64,000 bases of DNA, taken from assembly GCF_002967075.1 (NCBI RefSeq), contig NZ_PUGE01000001.1, forward strand, positions 372,001 through 436,000, given 5' to 3'. A program made the position numbers and the translations under genes. The DNA is from Corynebacterium sp. J010B-136 (GTDB lineage Bacteria > Actinomycetota > Actinomycetes > Mycobacteriales > Mycobacteriaceae). A model generated the notes under the pieces. That model had not been told where the DNA came from and ran no database searches. It saw only the letters and a program-made list of their open reading frames with translations. This document shows, one piece after another, positions 56,242 through 64,000 of this stretch (positions within the stretch are counted from its first letter, which is position 1; each line of letters begins with the position of its first letter).

Positions 56242-57996
56242 ATGACTTCCTCCGACTCCTTAAATTCCTTCGATACCGACGTTATTATCGCGGGCGCTGG
56301 CCCTACTGGCCTGGTGTTGGCAAATTTGCTCGGAATCAATGGGATTAACGTCATTTTGCTCGAGGCTCGTTCTGATCTCATCGACTATCCACGCGGCGTA
56401 GGAATCGACGATGAATCTTTCCGCACCGTGCAGGCTATGGATCTCATTGATGAAGTCGTCCCGTTTACCATTCCGCACCACATCATGCGGCTTGTCGACG
56501 GCCAAGGCGACGTCATCATGACCAACAACCCAAAGGGAGAGCCTTTCGGGTGGCCACGTAAATTTGGCTTCCTCCAGCCACTCGTTGACCGCGCCGTATT
56601 TGAAGGACTCGAGCGTTTCCCTAACGTCGATGTTCGTTTCGGCACGAAGTTGGTCGGTCTCGAACAAGATGATAATGGCGTAACCGCGACAATCGAAAAG
56701 GTCTCTGGAGAAGAAGGGGAGATCTCAAGCGGAGAAACGGACACTCTTCGAGCCCAATATTTCGTAGGCTGCGAAGGTGGACGTTCCTTCACCCGCAAAT
56801 GGATGGGCGTGGAGTTTGAAGGCAAATCTCCATCGACACGCTGGGTGGTCATCGACTGCGACAACGACCCGCTAGGTTTCCCCAACGTCTACCTCGGTGC
56901 AGACCCGGCGCGGCCATATGTGTCCATCGGACTGCCCCACGGCGTTCGTCGCTTCGAGTTCATGCTGTTCGATGACGAACCAAGCGAGCGAGTTGAAGAT
57001 GATGCATTCGTGGAAGATTTGTTGCACGAGCACCTGCCGCCAAATACACAACTCGACATCATCCGCCGCCGTGTCTTTACTCACCACGGCCGCATCGCCA
57101 AAGATTTCCGTAAGAAACGAGTACTTATCGCAGGTGATGCTGCACACTTGATGCCTGTGTGGATGGGGCAAGGTTTTAATTCCGGTTATCGCGACGCCAC
57201 CAACCTAGCCTGGAAACTCAAAGCTGTGATCAATGGGCACGCATCAGACGCACTGCTGGATACCTATTCAACAGAGCGACGAGAGCACGCCAAGGCAATG
57301 ATCGACCTATCTATGGCACTGGGAAATATCATCAAACCCACTGACCGCCGGATCACCTTCATTCGAGACCGTGCTGCGAAGGTAGCCAATTGCATCCCTA
57401 GTGTTCGTTCCTACTTCGAAGACATGCGTTTTAAGCCAATGCCTCGCTACAGCCAGGGCGCTGTCGTAGACCAAGAGACTCTTGAACCGGGTCATTCGCA
57501 CCTCCGCAACAGCCGCAGTCGAATCCCGAAGCTGATTCCGTCGCGAAATGCTCTGCAAAAGAACTCTCCGGTGGGTTCGCAGTTCATCCAGCCAACAGTT
57601 GGCTTCGAAGGTAACGAAACCAAGCTTGACGATGTCCTCGGAAACGGATTTTCGATACTTTCTTGGGGAATTGACCCGGCGCGCCTCTTTACCGCTGATC
57701 AATTGCACCAATTTGATGAGCTCGGAGTCCAGCTGGTATGTGCAGTCTCCCCCACGCAAGTTTCATGGGCTCGTGAGCATTGCGACGAAGGCTCAGGTCC
57801 AGTTGCTTCCGCAGTCATCTCAGACATTGACGGCAGCTTGAAGAGCTGGTTTGACCAGTATTCGGTGGGCACAGTATTCGTCCGTCCTGACCGTTTCACC
57901 GCCGCAGTATGTCTAAACGGCGATGCCCAAAGAGCATGGAATTCACTGGTCACAGCTACCAGTCTCCAATACTCCACGGCCGATATTTCTATCTAA
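56242..57996 (+). CDS. mhpA: 3-(3-hydroxyphenyl)propionate hydroxylase MhpA
   Basis: 584-residue FAD monooxygenase of class A. Dinucleotide fold IIAGAGPTGLVLANLLG (about 15-31), the DD-G-like segment VGIDDESFRTVQAMD, and the FAD motif RVLIAGDAAHLMPVWMGQG. The C-terminal thioredoxin-like domain is present. It makes 3-(2,3-dihydroxyphenyl)propionate using NADH and O2. AGAAAGG before the ATG. Confidence 0.92.
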   Translation: MTSSDSLNSFDTDVIIAGAGPTGLVLANLLGINGINVILLEARSDLIDYPRGVGIDDESFRTVQAMDLIDEVVPFTIPHHIMRLVDGQGDVIMTNNPKGEPFGWPRKFGFLQPLVDRAVFEGLERFPNVDVRFGTKLVGLEQDDNGVTATIEKVSGEEGEISSGETDTLRAQYFVGCEGGRSFTRKWMGVEFEGKSPSTRWVVIDCDNDPLGFPNVYLGADPARPYVSIGLPHGVRRFEFMLFDDEPSERVEDDAFVEDLLHEHLPPNTQLDIIRRRVFTHHGRIAKDFRKKRVLIAGDAAHLMPVWMGQGFNSGYRDATNLAWKLKAVINGHASDALLDTYSTERREHAKAMIDLSMALGNIIKPTDRRITFIRDRAAKVANCIPSVRSYFEDMRFKPMPRYSQGAVVDQETLEPGHSHLRNSRSRIPKLIPSRNALQKNSPVGSQFIQPTVGFEGNETKLDDVLGNGFSILSWGIDPARLFTADQLHQFDELGVQLVCAVSPTQVSWAREHCDEGSGPVASAVISDIDGSLKSWFDQYSVGTVFVRPDRFTAAVCLNGDAQRAWNSLVTATSLQYSTADISI

Positions 57997-58002
57997 AACT
58001 TA

Positions 58003-58022
58003 GTGTTCTGCTCTACGGAACA
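58003..58022 (+). promoter_or_regulatory. GTGTTCT-N7-GGAACA motif upstream of mhpB
   Basis: GTGTTCT (58003-58009), seven bases, GGAACA (58017-58022), in the 83-bp mhpA-mhpB gap. Same arms and spacing as the motif at 54694-54714, but without a T-tract, so an operator or processing site is more likely than a terminator. Confidence 0.4.
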
Positions 58023-58079
58023 ACACGCGACACTGTGTGATTTGACTCTTAGACTGCCTTTAAAAGAGAAAGGAATAAC

Positions 58080-59018
58080 ATGCCAGCTGCATTGCTTGCT
58101 ATGTCTCATAGCCCCTTACTTCACCGAAACCCACCTGCGGAAGAAGTACAAGCAGAGCTCGACCAAAAATTCGCTGAGATTAAGAAATTTGTCCACGACT
58201 ACGACCCCGACCAAATCGTGGTCTTTTGGCCAGACCACTTCAATGGCTTCTTCTATGAGCTAATGCCGCCATTTTGTATTGGTTTTGAGGCCTTTGGTAC
58301 CGGTGACTACGACAGCTTCGACAGTGACCTGAACGTAGATACTGCAACTGCAGAAGCTCTTGCGCAATATGTTCTTGAACAAGACGTCGACATCGCTATC
58401 TCCCGCAAGATGGAAGTCGACCACGGCGCCGTGCAGCCGCTTGAAATCGTCTACGACGGCAACCCCAACGTCAAGCCGCTCATTCCTATCTACACAAACG
58501 GAGTCGCCCGTCCCTTTACCCCGGTCTCTCGTGTACGCGCAATGGGAGCCGCCGTCGGCAGCTACTTCCGGAATTCCGATAAGAAGGTACTTTTCGTAGC
58601 CTCCGGTGGTCTCTCCCACGACCCACCGCTTCCTCGCTGGGATGACGCCACCCCTGAGCAGCGCGCAATGCTGTTGAACCGCGACTCCCGCACTCCGGAA
58701 TCCCGCGCACTGCGTGAATCCCGCGTCATCGAGACCGGCAAGAAATTCGCACGCGGCGAAGCCGACATCATGGATATTGCGCCCGAATGGGACAAGCAGT
58801 TTATGGCCGACTGCAAATCAGGCGACCCAAGCCGCTTTGATTCCTACAACTACAAAGATATGGAAGCTGTTGCTGGGCACTCCAGCCACGAAGTGCGTAC
58901 CTGGGTCGCAGCTTTTTCCGCGCTGCATGCCGTTAACCCCAACTACCAGGTTGACCTTGAGTACTACCGTCCGATTCCTGAGTTCATTGCCGGATTCGGC
59001 ATCATGACCGCTCAGTAA
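58080..59018 (+). CDS. mhpB: 2,3-dihydroxyphenylpropionate 1,2-dioxygenase MhpB
   Basis: 312-residue class III extradiol (LigB-type) dioxygenase. Conserved metal/acid-base region MSHSPLLHRNPP at the N-terminus, WPDHFNGFFYELMPPF, MEVDHGAVQPLEIV and ASGGLSHDPPLPRW. It cleaves the ring at Fe(II) to give the meta-cleavage product. AAAGGAAT before ATG. Confidence 0.93.
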   Translation: MPAALLAMSHSPLLHRNPPAEEVQAELDQKFAEIKKFVHDYDPDQIVVFWPDHFNGFFYELMPPFCIGFEAFGTGDYDSFDSDLNVDTATAEALAQYVLEQDVDIAISRKMEVDHGAVQPLEIVYDGNPNVKPLIPIYTNGVARPFTPVSRVRAMGAAVGSYFRNSDKKVLFVASGGLSHDPPLPRWDDATPEQRAMLLNRDSRTPESRALRESRVIETGKKFARGEADIMDIAPEWDKQFMADCKSGDPSRFDSYNYKDMEAVAGHSSHEVRTWVAAFSALHAVNPNYQVDLEYYRPIPEFIAGFGIMTAQ

Positions 59019-59041
59019 ATACCATCGACGAAAGCTAAAAC

Positions 59042-59824
59042 ATGTCATCTACTGTTGACCTCCACGATGAGGTCGCATCACAACTATTTGCCGCATATTC
59101 TTCGCGGGACTGCATAACGCCACCGCGTGAGAACATCGACAAGCTTGATCTTTCTGGCGCCTACCGCATTCAGCGATGGCAACAACAAGCATTCGAAGAA
59201 CAAGGCCACAAGGTCATTGGCCACAAGATCGGGCTGACATCCCTAGCGATGCAGAAGCAGCTCGGTGTAGACAGCCCTGACTTCGGATTCTTTACCGATC
59301 ATATGTTGCTGGACGCAAGCCAGCCCATTGCAACATCTAGCTTTATCGCTCCTAAAGTCGAGCCCGAACTCGCATTCCGGCTAAAGACCGACTTGCCGGC
59401 CGATGCCACCCTTGAGCAGGTACGCAGCGCGATCGACGAAGTCTACCTTGCTGTGGAAATCATTGACTCGCGAGTGGCTAACTGGGATATCCAATTAGTA
59501 GACACTGTTGCTGACAACGCCTCTTGTGGTGCCGTTGCGCTTGGAAGCGCCATCGACGTCGAACTAACTGAGCTTAATGCCATCGAAGCCACAATGCTTC
59601 TCAATGGCGAAACCGCAGGTTCAGGAACTGGCTCCGATGTCATGGGAGATCCCCTGCTGCCGTTACAGTGGCTGGCTCGCACTTTGGGCCACGAAGGCAG
59701 CGATATCAAAGCAGGTTCCATCGTCTTAACTGGCAGTTTCTGCGGAGCTATTTCGTTTGCTCCCGGAGACGAACTAGAAGTCGACTACGGAAAATACGGC
59801 TCGCTATCCCTTACTTTTAGCTGA
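59042..59824 (+). CDS. mhpD: 2-keto-4-pentenoate hydratase MhpD
   Basis: 260 residues, FAH-like hydratase family. Conserved GHKIGLTSLAMQKQLGV, the metal-binding KVEPELAFRL, and VLTGSFCGAISFAPGDELEVDYG in two parts. It hydrates 2-hydroxypenta-2,4-dienoate to 4-hydroxy-2-oxovalerate. It lies 23 bp after mhpB. Confidence 0.92.
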   Translation: MSSTVDLHDEVASQLFAAYSSRDCITPPRENIDKLDLSGAYRIQRWQQQAFEEQGHKVIGHKIGLTSLAMQKQLGVDSPDFGFFTDHMLLDASQPIATSSFIAPKVEPELAFRLKTDLPADATLEQVRSAIDEVYLAVEIIDSRVANWDIQLVDTVADNASCGAVALGSAIDVELTELNAIEATMLLNGETAGSGTGSDVMGDPLLPLQWLARTLGHEGSDIKAGSIVLTGSFCGAISFAPGDELEVDYGKYGSLSLTFS

Positions 59825-59857
59825 CCTTCTCTCCCTTCATCCCTATTAAGGACAATA

Positions 59858-60799
59858 ATGACTAAGAAATTGACCGCAGCTATTGTCGGTCCGGGAAACA
59901 TCGGTACTGACTTGCTCAAAAAGCTGCTCCGTAAGTCCACAAACATCGAACCCATCTACATGGTGGGCGTTGACCCTAAGTCCTCCGGTCTCAAGCGGGC
60001 AGAGGAACTCGGAGTTACCGCATCAGCAGATGGCGTCGATTGGCTGCTTTCGCAAGAGGTTCTTCCCGATATCGTCTTCGAGGCAACGTCGGCAGGTGCA
60101 CACGCAGCCAATGCCCCGCGTTACCGTGAGGCCGGTATTCATGCCATCGACCTGACACCGGCTGCCGTGGGTCCTTACTGCTGCCCCTCGGTGAATCTGG
60201 ACGACCTCGAAGCTGTAGACAATGTCAATCTCATTACCTGTGGTGGCCAGGCTACGACGCCGATTGTTTCCGCAGTAAGCCGTATCGTGCCGGTCGAGTA
60301 TGCCGAAATTGTCGCATCCATCAGTTCGCGTTCTGCTGGTCCAGGCACCCGCGCAAACGTTGATGAGTTCACCGAAACTACAGCAAAAGCATTGGAGGAA
60401 GTTGGGGGAGCCAAAAAGGGTAAGGCAATCATCATCCTTAACCCTGTGGAACCACCAATGAAAATGCGCAATACCGTTTACTGCTCCTTGCCGTCTGAGG
60501 CTGCTGTGCCAGGAGAGCTGCAGGATAAGATTCGCGCATCTATCCAGGAAATGGTTGAGACCGTGCAGGGCTATGTCGATGGCTACCGCCTTACTGCTGA
60601 GCCACAGTTCGACGAAGCTACCGAGGCATGGAACGGCTGGGGCCGGCTTACCGTGCTCATTGAAGTTACTGGCGCAGGCGATTTTTTGCCTGATTACGCC
60701 GGCAACTTGGACATCATCACTTCGGCCGCGGTAGCGACCGGCGACCGCTACGCTGACCTGCTGCTCAAGAAGCAGGTTGCCGCCTCGACTACTGCTTAA
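59858..60799 (+). CDS. mhpF: Acetaldehyde dehydrogenase (acylating) MhpF
   Basis: 313 residues with Rossmann motif [10 protein letters not shown], catalytic Cys128 in ITCGGQAT, and [15 protein letters not shown]. It turns acetaldehyde, channelled from MhpE, into acetyl-CoA with NAD+ and CoA. AAGGACAATA precedes ATG. It lies 10 bp before mhpE, its complex partner. Confidence 0.95.
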   Translation: MTKKLTAAIVGPGNIGTDLLKKLLRKSTNIEPIYMVGVDPKSSGLKRAEELGVTASADGVDWLLSQEVLPDIVFEATSAGAHAANAPRYREAGIHAIDLTPAAVGPYCCPSVNLDDLEAVDNVNLITCGGQATTPIVSAVSRIVPVEYAEIVASISSRSAGPGTRANVDEFTETTAKALEEVGGAKKGKAIIILNPVEPPMKMRNTVYCSLPSEAAVPGELQDKIRASIQEMVETVQGYVDGYRLTAEPQFDEATEAWNGWGRLTVLIEVTGAGDFLPDYAGNLDIITSAAVATGDRYADLLLKKQVAASTTA

Positions 60800-60809
60800 A
60801 GGACTGACA

Positions 60810-61823
60810 ATGACTAAGATTCGTTTAAACGACACTACGCTGCGCGATGGATCGCACTCCGTTCGTCACCAATACACCGAGCAGCAAGTGCGCCAGGTAG
60901 TACGCGCGCTGGACGATGCCAACATCCAGCTCATTGAGGTCACCCACGGTGACGGGCTCGGCGGTTCGTCTTTCAACTATGGTTTTTCCAAAGTTTCTGA
61001 CTTAGATCTGATTGAAGCTGCCGTTGATGAGGCAAAGAACGCCAAAATTGCAGCGCTCTTGCTGCCCGGTCTTGGCACCATCGACGATTTGAAGGAAGCG
61101 CATGCCCGCGGCGCCGGCATGGTGCGTATCGCTACGCACTGCACCGAGGCAGATGTTTCTGTGCAGCACTTTCATGCAGCTCGCGAACTCGGCATGGAAA
61201 CCGGTGGCTTCTTGATGCTCTCGCACCGCATCAGCCCGACCGACCTGGCAAAACAGGCGCGAATCATGGTCGATGCTGGTTGCCAGTGCGTATTCGTCGT
61301 GGACTCTGCCGGCGCTTTGATTATGAATGAAGCGAAAGACCGAGTTTCCGCACTCTACGATGCGATCGGCAACGACGCACAGGTTGGCTTCCATGGCCAC
61401 CAAAATATGTCTTTCGGAGTCGCCAATTCCGTATTGGCTGTAGAAGCCGGAGCTTCGCAGATCGATGGCTCCCTTGCTGGGCTTGGTGCAGGAGCAGGCA
61501 ATACCCCCACCGAAGTCGCTGCTGTGGCTTTTGAGCGGTTGGGCATCGAAACTGGCGTGGATACTGAGAAGATTCTCGACGCAGCTGATGTGCTCAAGAA
61601 TATGGTTGACCGTCTACCTTCGATGGACCGCGGCTCGATCGTGCAAGGCCAAATGGGCGTATACAACTCCTTCTTGCTCCACGCCGAACGCGCCTCTGCA
61701 CGGTATGGAGTACCAACCGCAGAAATCTTGGCAGAAGTTGGTCGCCGCGGCTACGTAGGCGGTCAAGAAGACATGATTATCGAGGTCGCACTCGATTTGA
61801 AGAAAACGCACGCAAGCGTTTAA
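60810..61823 (+). CDS. mhpE: 4-hydroxy-2-oxovalerate aldolase MhpE
   Basis: ATG 60810 (AAAGGAC upstream) gives 337 residues; an in-frame start inside mhpF is not likely. DRE-TIM family: LNDTTLRDGSHSVRHQ at the N-terminus, metal-binding HGHQN, and GLGAGAGNTPTE. It splits 4-hydroxy-2-oxovalerate into pyruvate and acetaldehyde in complex with MhpF. Confidence 0.95.
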   Translation: MTKIRLNDTTLRDGSHSVRHQYTEQQVRQVVRALDDANIQLIEVTHGDGLGGSSFNYGFSKVSDLDLIEAAVDEAKNAKIAALLLPGLGTIDDLKEAHARGAGMVRIATHCTEADVSVQHFHAARELGMETGGFLMLSHRISPTDLAKQARIMVDAGCQCVFVVDSAGALIMNEAKDRVSALYDAIGNDAQVGFHGHQNMSFGVANSVLAVEAGASQIDGSLAGLGAGAGNTPTEVAAVAFERLGIETGVDTEKILDAADVLKNMVDRLPSMDRGSIVQGQMGVYNSFLLHAERASARYGVPTAEILAEVGRRGYVGGQEDMIIEVALDLKKTHASV

Positions 61824-61845
61824 GCCCTTAGAAAGGAATCCTGAC

Positions 61846-62697
61846 ATGACTGTTGAAATCCCTAACTACACCACTGACGAATTCTTCGGACTCGAGGACA
61901 AGTGGATTGAGACCGCCGAGGGCGAACTGACTCACTACCACGAACTGGGTGAAGGAACCCCGATTCTATTTCTCCATGGCTCTGGCACGGGCGTCACTGC
62001 TGCTGCGAACTGGTGGCTAAACTTGCCTGAGCTCAGCGAGCACGGTCGTTGCATCGCAATCGACTCGATTGGCTATGGCCAAAGTATCGCGGCCGATGAT
62101 GTTCAGTACGGAATCAAGGAATGGGTCCGCCATGCAGTACGTGTCCTTGACGCTTTAGGAATTGAAAAAACTTGGATCGTTGGCAACTCCCTAGGCGGCT
62201 GGCTCGCGTTCCAGTTCGCGCTCGATTACCCAGAACGACTGCTCGGTATCGTATCCATGGGTACCGGTGGTGCGAAGCTGACCAAGGCGCTCAAGGGCCA
62301 TTCCAACCCAAACTTGTCGGAAGAAGGAATTCGCGACACCCTCGAGTTATTTGTTGTTAACAAAGAACTTGTCACCGATGAGTTGGTGAAACTTCGTTAC
62401 CAGTCAGCGCTAAACGACACTGCATCCGACCGTCTCAAGGAAGTCGTCGCTGCTCGCGACCGCGACCGTAATGAAGTCCCGCTCGACTTCGAACGTCTTG
62501 CCAAGCTCGAAATACCTGTGCTGCTTATTCACGGAATGCAAGACCATGTCATTCCGGTTTCTCGCACTTGGGACATTCTTAACACCATCCCTAACGCGGA
62601 TGCACATATCTTCTCTCAATGTGGACACTGGTCCCAGGTGGAGCGCGCTGATGAATTCAACGAGGTAGTCGGCTCGTATATCTCCCGCCGCATTTAA
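61846..62697 (+). CDS. mhpC: Meta-cleavage product hydrolase MhpC
   Basis: 283-residue alpha/beta hydrolase: oxyanion HGSGTG, nucleophile Ser115 (GNSLGG), Asp233 (GMQDHVIP), His261 (QCGHWSQVE). It hydrolyses 2-hydroxy-6-oxonona-2,4-dienedioate to 2-hydroxypentadienoate and succinate. It closes the cluster; GAAAGGAATC precedes the start, and a strong terminator follows. Confidence 0.93.
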   Translation: MTVEIPNYTTDEFFGLEDKWIETAEGELTHYHELGEGTPILFLHGSGTGVTAAANWWLNLPELSEHGRCIAIDSIGYGQSIAADDVQYGIKEWVRHAVRVLDALGIEKTWIVGNSLGGWLAFQFALDYPERLLGIVSMGTGGAKLTKALKGHSNPNLSEEGIRDTLELFVVNKELVTDELVKLRYQSALNDTASDRLKEVVAARDRDRNEVPLDFERLAKLEIPVLLIHGMQDHVIPVSRTWDILNTIPNADAHIFSQCGHWSQVERADEFNEVVGSYISRRI

Positions 62698-62722
62698 CGC
62701 ACCGCTACATTGCAATAGAAAA

Positions 62723-62763
62723 AAGGCCTGTTAGAAGCTCTCCCTGAGCTTCTAACAGGCCTT
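62723..62763. terminator. Bidirectional terminator, 18-bp perfect stem
   Basis: AAGGCCTGTTAGAAGCTC (62723-62740) and GAGCTTCTAACAGGCCTT (62746-62763), five-base loop, A-tract to the left. It separates mhpC from the convergent ldt gene. Confidence 0.92.
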
Positions 62764-62798
62764 AAATATGCTTTGAGGTAACACGATAGGTCCAGGTT

Positions 62799-63596
62799 TT
62801 AGTAGATGAAGACCTTATCGCCGATTTGCAGGTTGTCCCAGTAGCGCAGGGCGGCCTGCTGTGGGAGACGAACACAACCAGCTGAGTCATACGCTGGGTC
62901 ACCCATGTGGAAGGCGTGTCCGTTGTTGGTGAAGTAGATTGCGTATGGCATTGGTGCGTTGTTGAACTCGTAAGAGATCTCGTCTTTTACCTTGCGGTTG
63001 ACGTAGAAGGTACCGCGTGGGGTATCTTGACCAGGCTTGCCAGGAGCCATGGAAGGCGCAACGTAGCTAACCTTGCCGTTGTTTTGCAGCCAGGTACGGC
63101 GGCCGTCGATGTCAACACAGACATCCGCGTCAGCTGGACAAGGGCCGACATTGAAGGAGCGGGCCTTACGTGCGGCCTCAGCCTTGCGCGCAGCCTGTTC
63201 AGCGCGAGCCTTCTCAGCAGCTACCTCTGCCGCACGTGCCTTACGGATAGTAGCCAAACGCTGCTTTTCTTCACGCTCTTTCTGAGCACGCAGCCCAGGG
63301 AAAGTGATGTCCAGAGCGTTATCAATGACTGGCTTGATTTGGCGAGCTGCGTTCGGGTCAAAGTCGCTTACCTGCTTCAAGAAAGCATTACGTGAAGCCC
63401 ACGCATTTTCACGTGGCTGCTTGAGTACTTCATCGAAGGTGATATCGGTGGAACTTTGAGCAAAATCGGGAACCTGCGGAAGCGCAGGCTGGGCCTGCGC
63501 TGCCGGAGATGCTCCCAAAAGCGCGACCGCGGTGGCTGCCGAAGCAGCAAGCGCTACGACCGAGCGACGGATACCTGCAAAGCTGGTTTTCAACAT
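62799..63596 (-). CDS. Secreted L,D-transpeptidase (YkuD family)
   Basis: ATG 63596 gives 265 residues. Signal peptide (to AQA at about 34-36), a charged coiled-coil region (about 105-145, REEKQRLATIRKARAAEVAA), and a C-terminal YkuD domain with His227/His230 (HAFHMG) and Cys241 (SAGCVRLP). It makes or remodels 3-3 peptidoglycan cross-links, or anchors proteins. It lies 42 bp behind map on the same strand, probably co-transcribed. Confidence 0.88.
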   Translation of the reverse strand: MLKTSFAGIRRSVVALAASAATAVALLGASPAAQAQPALPQVPDFAQSSTDITFDEVLKQPRENAWASRNAFLKQVSDFDPNAARQIKPVIDNALDITFPGLRAQKEREEKQRLATIRKARAAEVAAEKARAEQAARKAEAARKARSFNVGPCPADADVCVDIDGRRTWLQNNGKVSYVAPSMAPGKPGQDTPRGTFYVNRKVKDEISYEFNNAPMPYAIYFTNNGHAFHMGDPAYDSAGCVRLPQQAALRYWDNLQIGDKVFIY

Positions 63597-63638
63597 GGCA
63601 AGAAGTATAAACCTTCCTGCCAAGTTTCGCATAGTTAT

Positions 63639-64000
63639 TTAATAGCGCGGCGTCAAAATACGCGGACCATTTGCCGTCGCGGCAACAGTATGTTCCCAGT
63701 GGGCAGCCCACGAACCATCTTCTGTGTAGACCGTCCACTCATCATCCGCATCAACGAAGTTATCTTCGGTGCCAAGAGTAATCAGCGGCTCAATCGCTAA
63801 AACGGAACCTTCTTGAATCAAAGGGCCGCGGTTGGCTTTGCCTTCATTCGGCAAGAAAGGATCTTCATGCATGGTGCGGCCAATGCCGTGGCCCCCGAAG
63901 CCATCAACAATGAAAAGCTCCACGTCCCACTTTGCTTCAGCTGCATAAGTCGCTAATTCAATAGCGTGGGAAACATCCGTCAGGCGATTGCCCGGCTGCA
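63639..64000 (-). CDS. map: Methionine aminopeptidase type I (3' part)
   Basis: The C-terminal 120 residues; the 5' end is beyond the window. The fragment has [15 protein letters not shown] (metal-ligand His), [10 protein letters not shown] (ligand Glu) and [17 protein letters not shown] (ligand Glu). It removes the initiator Met co-translationally. In actinobacteria map lies upstream of infA; here ldt and the mhp cluster lie between them. Confidence 0.93.
   Translation of the reverse strand, partial: QPGNRLTDVSHAIELATYAAEAKWDVELFIVDGFGGHGIGRTMHEDPFLPNEGKANRGPLIQEGSVLAIEPLITLGTEDNFVDADDEWTVYTEDGSWAAHWEHTVAATANGPRILTPRY

Overview
The window is a chromosomal segment of a Corynebacterium (order Mycobacteriales). 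The evidence is gene content and order: guaA / guaB3-guaB2 / DUF5319 / rsdA-sigD / WhiB / groEL-groES / tsaD-rimI-tsaB / tsaE-alr / glmS / glmM / rpsI-rplM / an ESX-4 type VII secretion locus / truA / rplQ-rpoA-rpsD-rpsK-rpsM-infA / map. This is the M. tuberculosis Rv3396c-Rv3456c order with Corynebacterium-specific genes added. Moderate-high GC, many GTG/TTG starts and several apparently leaderless genes agree. The species cannot be fixed from this sequence.

Layout. 1-2.3 kb: end of a methionine ABC importer (metN, metI) and a sucrase/ferredoxin-like protein. 2.4-5.4 kb: a lipoprotein, then imuB-imuA' of the mutagenic repair system. 5.5-9.0 kb: the envelope-stress three-component system EsrR-EsrS, divergent from EsrI. 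9.3-14.2 kb: a membrane protein, guaA, a PAP2 phosphatase, and a LysR regulator divergent from an EamA exporter. 14.2-19.6 kb: guaB3, guaB2, DUF5319, rsdA, sigD, WhiB. 19.7-23.5 kb: aldehyde dehydrogenase facing a UvrA-like ATPase. 23.6-32.7 kb: groEL1-groES behind a CIRCE operator, then tRNA t6A genes (tsaD, tsaB, tsaE), rimI, alr and glmS. 32.8-37.4 kb: an alpha/beta-hydrolase-fold protein that lacks the usual serine, a three-gene operon of unknown function that looks type VII-related, and glmM. 37.6-48.4 kb: rpsI-rplM and a complete corynebacterial ESX-4 locus (two WXG100 proteins, Rv3446c-like protein, EccC, EccD, MycP, EccB). 48.5-53.6 kb: truA, a small secreted protein and the alpha ribosomal operon back to infA. 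53.9-62.7 kb: an IclR-regulated mhp cluster (mhpT-A-B-D-F-E-C) for 3-(3-hydroxyphenyl)propionate, sitting between infA and ldt-map. 62.8-64 kb: an L,D-transpeptidase and the 3' part of map.

Best lead: a 31-bp element, 26/31 identical with a fixed 9-bp variable centre, lies upstream of both the esx pair (39622-39652) and the three-gene operon at 33.7-36.0 kb (36018-36048). Read in the direction of transcription it looks like an ECF-sigma promoter (GGAAC about -35, GTC about -10). It ties the uncharacterised operon (EspC/WXG-like small protein, an 18-cysteine Pro-rich membrane protein, a charged helical protein) to type VII secretion. Other leads are a 155-bp antisense overlap of the mycP and eccB 3' ends, and a repeated GTGTTCY-N7-GGAACA motif in the mhp island.
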